This document shows positions 6,433-8,570 of a DNA stretch of 8,570 bases, piece after piece. Location: contig JADHOK010000054.1 in the NCBI GenBank assembly GCA_016779015.1, positions 1 through 8,570 on the forward strand, in the 5' to 3' direction. This DNA is from PS1 clade bacterium. GTDB lineage: Bacteria; Pseudomonadota; Alphaproteobacteria; RS24. Every line of letters starts with the position of its first letter. Position 1 is the stretch's first letter. The translations under genes were made by a program, and so were the position numbers. A model generated the notes under the pieces. That model was given only the letters and a program-made list of their open reading frames with translations. It ran no database searches and had not been told where the DNA came from.

Positions 6433-6447
6433 CCGACCATAGGTCGG
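6433..6447 (+). other. Short hairpin just after rpsT
   Basis: CCGACC (6433-6438) and GGTCGG (6442-6447) pair perfectly around an ATA loop, 8 bases after the rpsT stop and followed by TTTGTCT. The U-tract is too poor to call it a terminator. It may protect the mRNA 3' end or add to the terminator downstream. Confidence 0.55.
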
Positions 6448-6468
6448 TTTGTCTGAAATATGCAAAAC

Positions 6469-6497
6469 AGCCCGTCGAGAATCTCGGCGGGCTTTTT
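6469..6497 (+). terminator. Rho-independent terminator of rpsT
   Basis: An 11-pair stem is formed by AGCCCGTCGAG (6469-6479) and CTCGGCGGGCT (6483-6493), with one G-T pair and an AAT loop. It runs into TTTTT, then CTATTTT. The strong GC stem and U-tract are typical of an intrinsic terminator. It should isolate rpsT from dnaA. Confidence 0.92.
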
Positions 6498-6546
6498 CTA
6501 TTTTGGCGGAATCGTGAAAAAAAAATTAAAAAAAGGTAAAAAAAAT

Positions 6547-6582
6547 CGCTGTTCTTATTTTCTTCCCGTTGCCAGAACAGCG
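6547..6582. repeat. 8-bp inverted repeat after the rpsT terminator
   Basis: CGCTGTTC (6547-6554) and GAACAGCG (6575-6582) are perfect inverted copies 20 bases apart. The left arm also lies in a 12-bp direct repeat: AAAAAATCGCTG occurs at 6540-6551 and 6599-6610. No U-tract follows the right arm. Confidence 0.7.
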
Positions 6583-6619
6583 CCTTGTTTGTAGTGTCAA
6601 AAAATCGCTGAAGGCCGCA

Positions 6620-6700
6620 GTTTGGCTTAAGTTTTGGCTCTTGGGGGACGCGTTGGCGTAAAACCCAAACTAGAACTCAAAGCAAAACTTAAAGCAAAAC
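6620..6700. repeat. 81-base imperfect palindrome
   Basis: The perfect core is TTAAGTTTTG (6627-6636) with CAAAACTTAA (6683-6692). Pairing extends outward through GTTT-G-GC (6620-6626) against GC-A-AAAC (6694-6700), with A6693 bulged and one G-A mismatch. It extends inward by two more pairs with G6637 bulged. The loop contains a second pairing, TTGGG (6641-6645) with CCCAA (6664-6668). AAAGCAAAAC is repeated directly in the right arm (6679-6688, 6691-6700). Confidence 0.65.
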
Positions 6701-6790
6701 AAAGGGCTAGGCGATTGGAGGGGAATTCTTGTTGGTCGCATCATTTGCTGCAAGGGCATATGACAGACCGCGGGAGGAGCAGGGCGGATT

Positions 6791-6818
6791 TTTTGAGGCC
6801 CTTTGAGCATGGTAGAAT
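6791..6818 (+). promoter_or_regulatory. Candidate dnaA promoter (extended -10)
   Basis: TAGAAT (6813-6818) matches the -10 consensus in five of six positions and is preceded by TG-G (6810-6812), an extended -10. The best -35 at normal spacing is poor (TTTTGA, 6791-6796, 16-base spacer). Transcription would start near 6825, giving a dnaA leader of about 240 bases. This is a pattern call only. Confidence 0.4.
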
Positions 6819-6821
6819 ATA

Positions 6822-6865
6822 CCCGTCGCATTTACCCATTGGGGGTCGGCGGACATGCGACAGGG
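6822..6865 (+). other. Stem-loop at the predicted 5' end of the dnaA transcript
   Basis: GTCGCAT (6825-6831) pairs perfectly with ATGCGAC (6855-6861). CCC (6822-6824) can extend the stem with GGG (6863-6865) if A6862 is bulged. Inside the loop, ACCC (6834-6837) can pair with GGGT (6843-6846). The structure begins about where the candidate promoter would start transcription. Confidence 0.5.
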
Positions 6866-6921
6866 GCGCTCTAAAAATCGAATAGTCGGGTTTTGCTTCT
6901 TCACCTCAAAGTTCTAAAGAC

Positions 6922-7047
6922 CCGCCACGCCGCTCGGGGTGGTACGCGGTAAGGGCTTTGGGAGGGGATAGACAGCGTTCCTATCGGAAGCCGGTATACC
7001 CGTTCGGGGCCGGTCAGGCGAAACATTTTACGTCCCCAAAGATGGGG
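6922..7047 (+). other. GC-rich hairpins in the dnaA leader
   Basis: There are three possible stems. First, CCAC-G-CC (6925-6931) with GG-G-GTGG (6936-6942), loop GCTC, plus outer pairs of 6922-6924 with 6947-6949. Second, CCGG (6991-6994) with CCGG (7010-7013), enclosing CCC/GGG around GTTC. Third, CCCC (7034-7037) with GGGG (7044-7047), which encloses an in-frame ATG at 7042. Each is short. Together they suggest a structured leader but match no RNA family I recognise. Confidence 0.35.
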
Positions 7048-7065
7048 CGAGACTGGATACGGAAG

Positions 7066-8570
7066 ATGGCGGACGCGACCGGTAAAGAGAATGAAGAAAA
7101 CAAAAAAATTGCCAACTCGGCGGATGGGGGAGATGCCCGCAATGACCAAAAAGATGCAGCGCTGGAGGCGCTGAACGCGCAATGGCACAAAGTTCGCTCG
7201 CGCCTGCGCGCCGAGCTGGGTGAAGCGACTTTCAATAGCTGGTTTAAATTATTGGAAGTGGCCGGCGCGCAAAAAGGCCGCGTGGTGCTGCATGTGCCGA
7301 CGCGGTTTGTGCGCAGTTGGATCGAGGCGCATTATCTGACCCGCATTCGCGACAATTGGAAATCGGAAGATGCCTCGGTGCGCCGTATCGATATTGAATT
7401 GAAACCGGAATGGGTGCCGAGCGATAAAAAGCCCGAAGTGCGCGAGCAAAAAGCTGTTGCGCCGCGTCGTCAGCAAGTGCCTGTCGCGCCGCGCGCTCTA
7501 TTGCCCGAAATGCCCGAAGCAACCGGCCGCGATGATTTGGGCGCACCGCTGGACCCGCGTTTTACGTTTGAGAATTTCATTGTCGGCAAATCCAATGAAT
7601 TGGCGCATGCCGCCTCGCGCCGTCTCGCCGAGGGCGATGGCGTCGCTTTTAACCCGCTGTTTTTATATGGCGGGGTTGGCTTGGGCAAAACCCATTTGAT
7701 GCACGCTATTGCGTGGGAAATTCGCCGCCGCACGCCCGACCGCACGGTGTTGTATCTGTCGGCGGAAAAATTCATGTACCAGTTCATCCGCGCTTTGCGT
7801 TTCAAAGACACGGTCGCTTTCAAGCAGCAATTCCGCGAGGTCGATGTGCTGATGATCGACGATATTCAATTTATCGCCGGTAAGGATTCGACGCAGGAAG
7901 AATTCTTCCATACTTTCAATGCGCTGACCGACCATAACCGTCAGGTGATTGTGTCGGCCGACCGCTCGCCGACCGATTTGGAAGGCATTGAGGAGCGCAT
8001 TCGCTCGCGCTTGGGCTGGGGTCTGGTAGCCGATATTCACCCGACCGATTACGAATTGCGGCTTGGCATTTTGCAGTCCAAAGCCGATAGCCTGTCGCGG
8101 CGTACCGATGGCAGCAGTGAGGGCGCGCGCATTCCGCAGCCGGTGCTGGAATTTTTGGCGCAGCGCATTATCACCAATATTCGCGAGCTCGAAGGGGCGC
8201 TCAATCGCGTCATCGCTTATGCCAGTTTTGTCGGTCGTCCGGTGACCTTGGAAATGGCGCAGGATGTGTTGCGCGACCTCTTGCGGGCCTCTGACCGGCG
8301 CGTCACCATTGACGAAATACAACGTCGCGTGGCTGAATATTTCAATGTCAAAATGGGCGATATGCTGTCGGCGCGCCGCGCCCGCTCGGTAGCGCGCCCG
8401 CGCCAGATTGCGATGTATTTGTCGAAGCAATTGACCACCCGCTCGCTGCCCGAGATTGGCCGCAAATTCGGCGGACGCGACCACACCACGGTCATTCACG
8501 CGGTGCGCAAAATCGAGCAATTGCGCGAGGAAGACCCGGCTCTGGACGAGGATGTCGATCTGTTGCGGCG
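7066..8570 (+). CDS. dnaA: Chromosomal replication initiator protein DnaA, lacking the last few residues
   Basis: DnaA is the AAA+ ATPase that binds DnaA boxes and opens the origin. 501 codons are visible; the right edge cuts the gene a few residues before its expected end. Domain I (about 33-110) has W40 and FNSWF (56-60). Linker domain II (about 111-162) is rich in Pro, Ala and charged residues. Domain III starts at RFTFENFIVGKSNE (from 165), with Walker A GGVGLGKT (202-209), Walker B VLMIDD (261-266), VSADRSP (sensor 1), arginine finger Arg315 in RSRLGWGL, and sensor 2 Arg373 in NIRELEGALNRV. Domain IV has the basic loop ARRARSVARPRQIAMYL and the signature GGRDHTTVIHAVRKIEQL (469-486). About 30 charged residues precede domain I. 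The start is uncertain: GGA lies 8 bases before the ATG at 7066, and an in-frame ATG at 7042 would add eight residues. No stop occurs in this frame back to 6883. Confidence 0.97.
   Translation, partial: MADATGKENEENKKIANSADGGDARNDQKDAALEALNAQWHKVRSRLRAELGEATFNSWFKLLEVAGAQKGRVVLHVPTRFVRSWIEAHYLTRIRDNWKSEDASVRRIDIELKPEWVPSDKKPEVREQKAVAPRRQQVPVAPRALLPEMPEATGRDDLGAPLDPRFTFENFIVGKSNELAHAASRRLAEGDGVAFNPLFLYGGVGLGKTHLMHAIAWEIRRRTPDRTVLYLSAEKFMYQFIRALRFKDTVAFKQQFREVDVLMIDDIQFIAGKDSTQEEFFHTFNALTDHNRQVIVSADRSPTDLEGIEERIRSRLGWGLVADIHPTDYELRLGILQSKADSLSRRTDGSSEGARIPQPVLEFLAQRIITNIRELEGALNRVIAYASFVGRPVTLEMAQDVLRDLLRASDRRVTIDEIQRRVAEYFNVKMGDMLSARRARSVARPRQIAMYLSKQLTTRSLPEIGRKFGGRDHTTVIHAVRKIEQLREEDPALDEDVDLLR

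Larger units (their letters stand above)
6498..7065. other. Long non-coding rpsT-dnaA spacer
   Basis: About 570 bases without a credible gene lie between the rpsT terminator and dnaA. The first part is A-rich (6517-6545). The middle holds an 8-bp inverted repeat (6547-6582) and an 81-base imperfect palindrome (6620-6700). The right half has a candidate dnaA promoter and several GC-rich hairpins. The one plus-strand frame through it (6634-6885, TTG start) encodes a lysine-rich, then featureless product and looks spurious. No TTATNCACA-type DnaA boxes, tRNA, or SRP/RNase P RNA motifs were recognised by eye. Confidence 0.7.

Noticed and set aside
6526..6540. CtrA-like site (TTAA-N7-TAAA)
   Set aside because: The second half-site is imperfect, and the surrounding A-rich tract makes such matches likely by chance.
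6634..6885. Plus-strand 83-codon frame with lysine-rich beginning
   Set aside because: It starts with TTG, lacks a ribosome binding site, draws its lysines from the A-rich direct repeats, and shows no domain. It also overlaps the candidate dnaA promoter. Treated as chance.
6886..7065. Open frame continuous with dnaA upstream of its ATG
   Set aside because: There is no in-frame stop for 60 codons, but the translated sequence has no likeness to DnaA and no good start. GC-rich DNA easily stays open this long.
6498..7065. oriC next to dnaA
   Set aside because: No DnaA boxes were found on either strand, and only a short A-rich tract resembles an unwinding element.

Overview
This window is a housekeeping block from an alphaproteobacterial chromosome. 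The evidence is the gene set and order: dut, coaBC, ubiB and ubiE on the minus strand, then mutM, a small secreted protein, an enoyl-CoA hydratase, rpsT and dnaA on the plus strand. From memory this neighbourhood is widely conserved in Alphaproteobacteria. Protein details agree: UbiE/UbiB ubiquinone genes, a C-x4-C Fpg zinc finger and rpsT next to dnaA. The coding DNA is moderately GC-rich. I cannot assign an order or genus.

Left arm (1-3747, minus strand). ubiE and ubiB overlap, coaBC follows after 64 bases, and dut overlaps the coaBC stop by ATGA. This looks like one polycistronic unit. It joins two ubiquinone biosynthesis steps with 4'-phosphopantetheine/CoA synthesis and dUTP removal. dut runs off the left edge; only its first 28 codons are present.

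Divergent gap (3748-3888). ubiE and mutM are transcribed away from each other. No convincing promoter pair can be named there.

Right arm (3889-8570, plus strand). mutM (8-oxoguanine DNA glycosylase) is followed by a 13-bp repeat in five copies. The repeat spans its stop codon and the start of a small exported protein of unknown function. An enoyl-CoA hydratase follows, then rpsT with a clear sigma-70-type promoter (TTGACG-N17-TATAAA) and a strong intrinsic terminator. A 640-base non-coding stretch separates rpsT from dnaA, which runs off the right edge only a few residues before its expected end. That stretch is rich in inverted repeats and holds a possible extended -10 promoter followed directly by a stem-loop. 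No DnaA boxes were found in it, so there is no support for an origin there.

No mobile element, CRISPR array, tRNA, rRNA or defence system is visible. The most unusual structures are the repeated ATGA stop/start relay between mutM and the next gene (4763-4827), and the hairpin-rich DNA between rpsT and dnaA.
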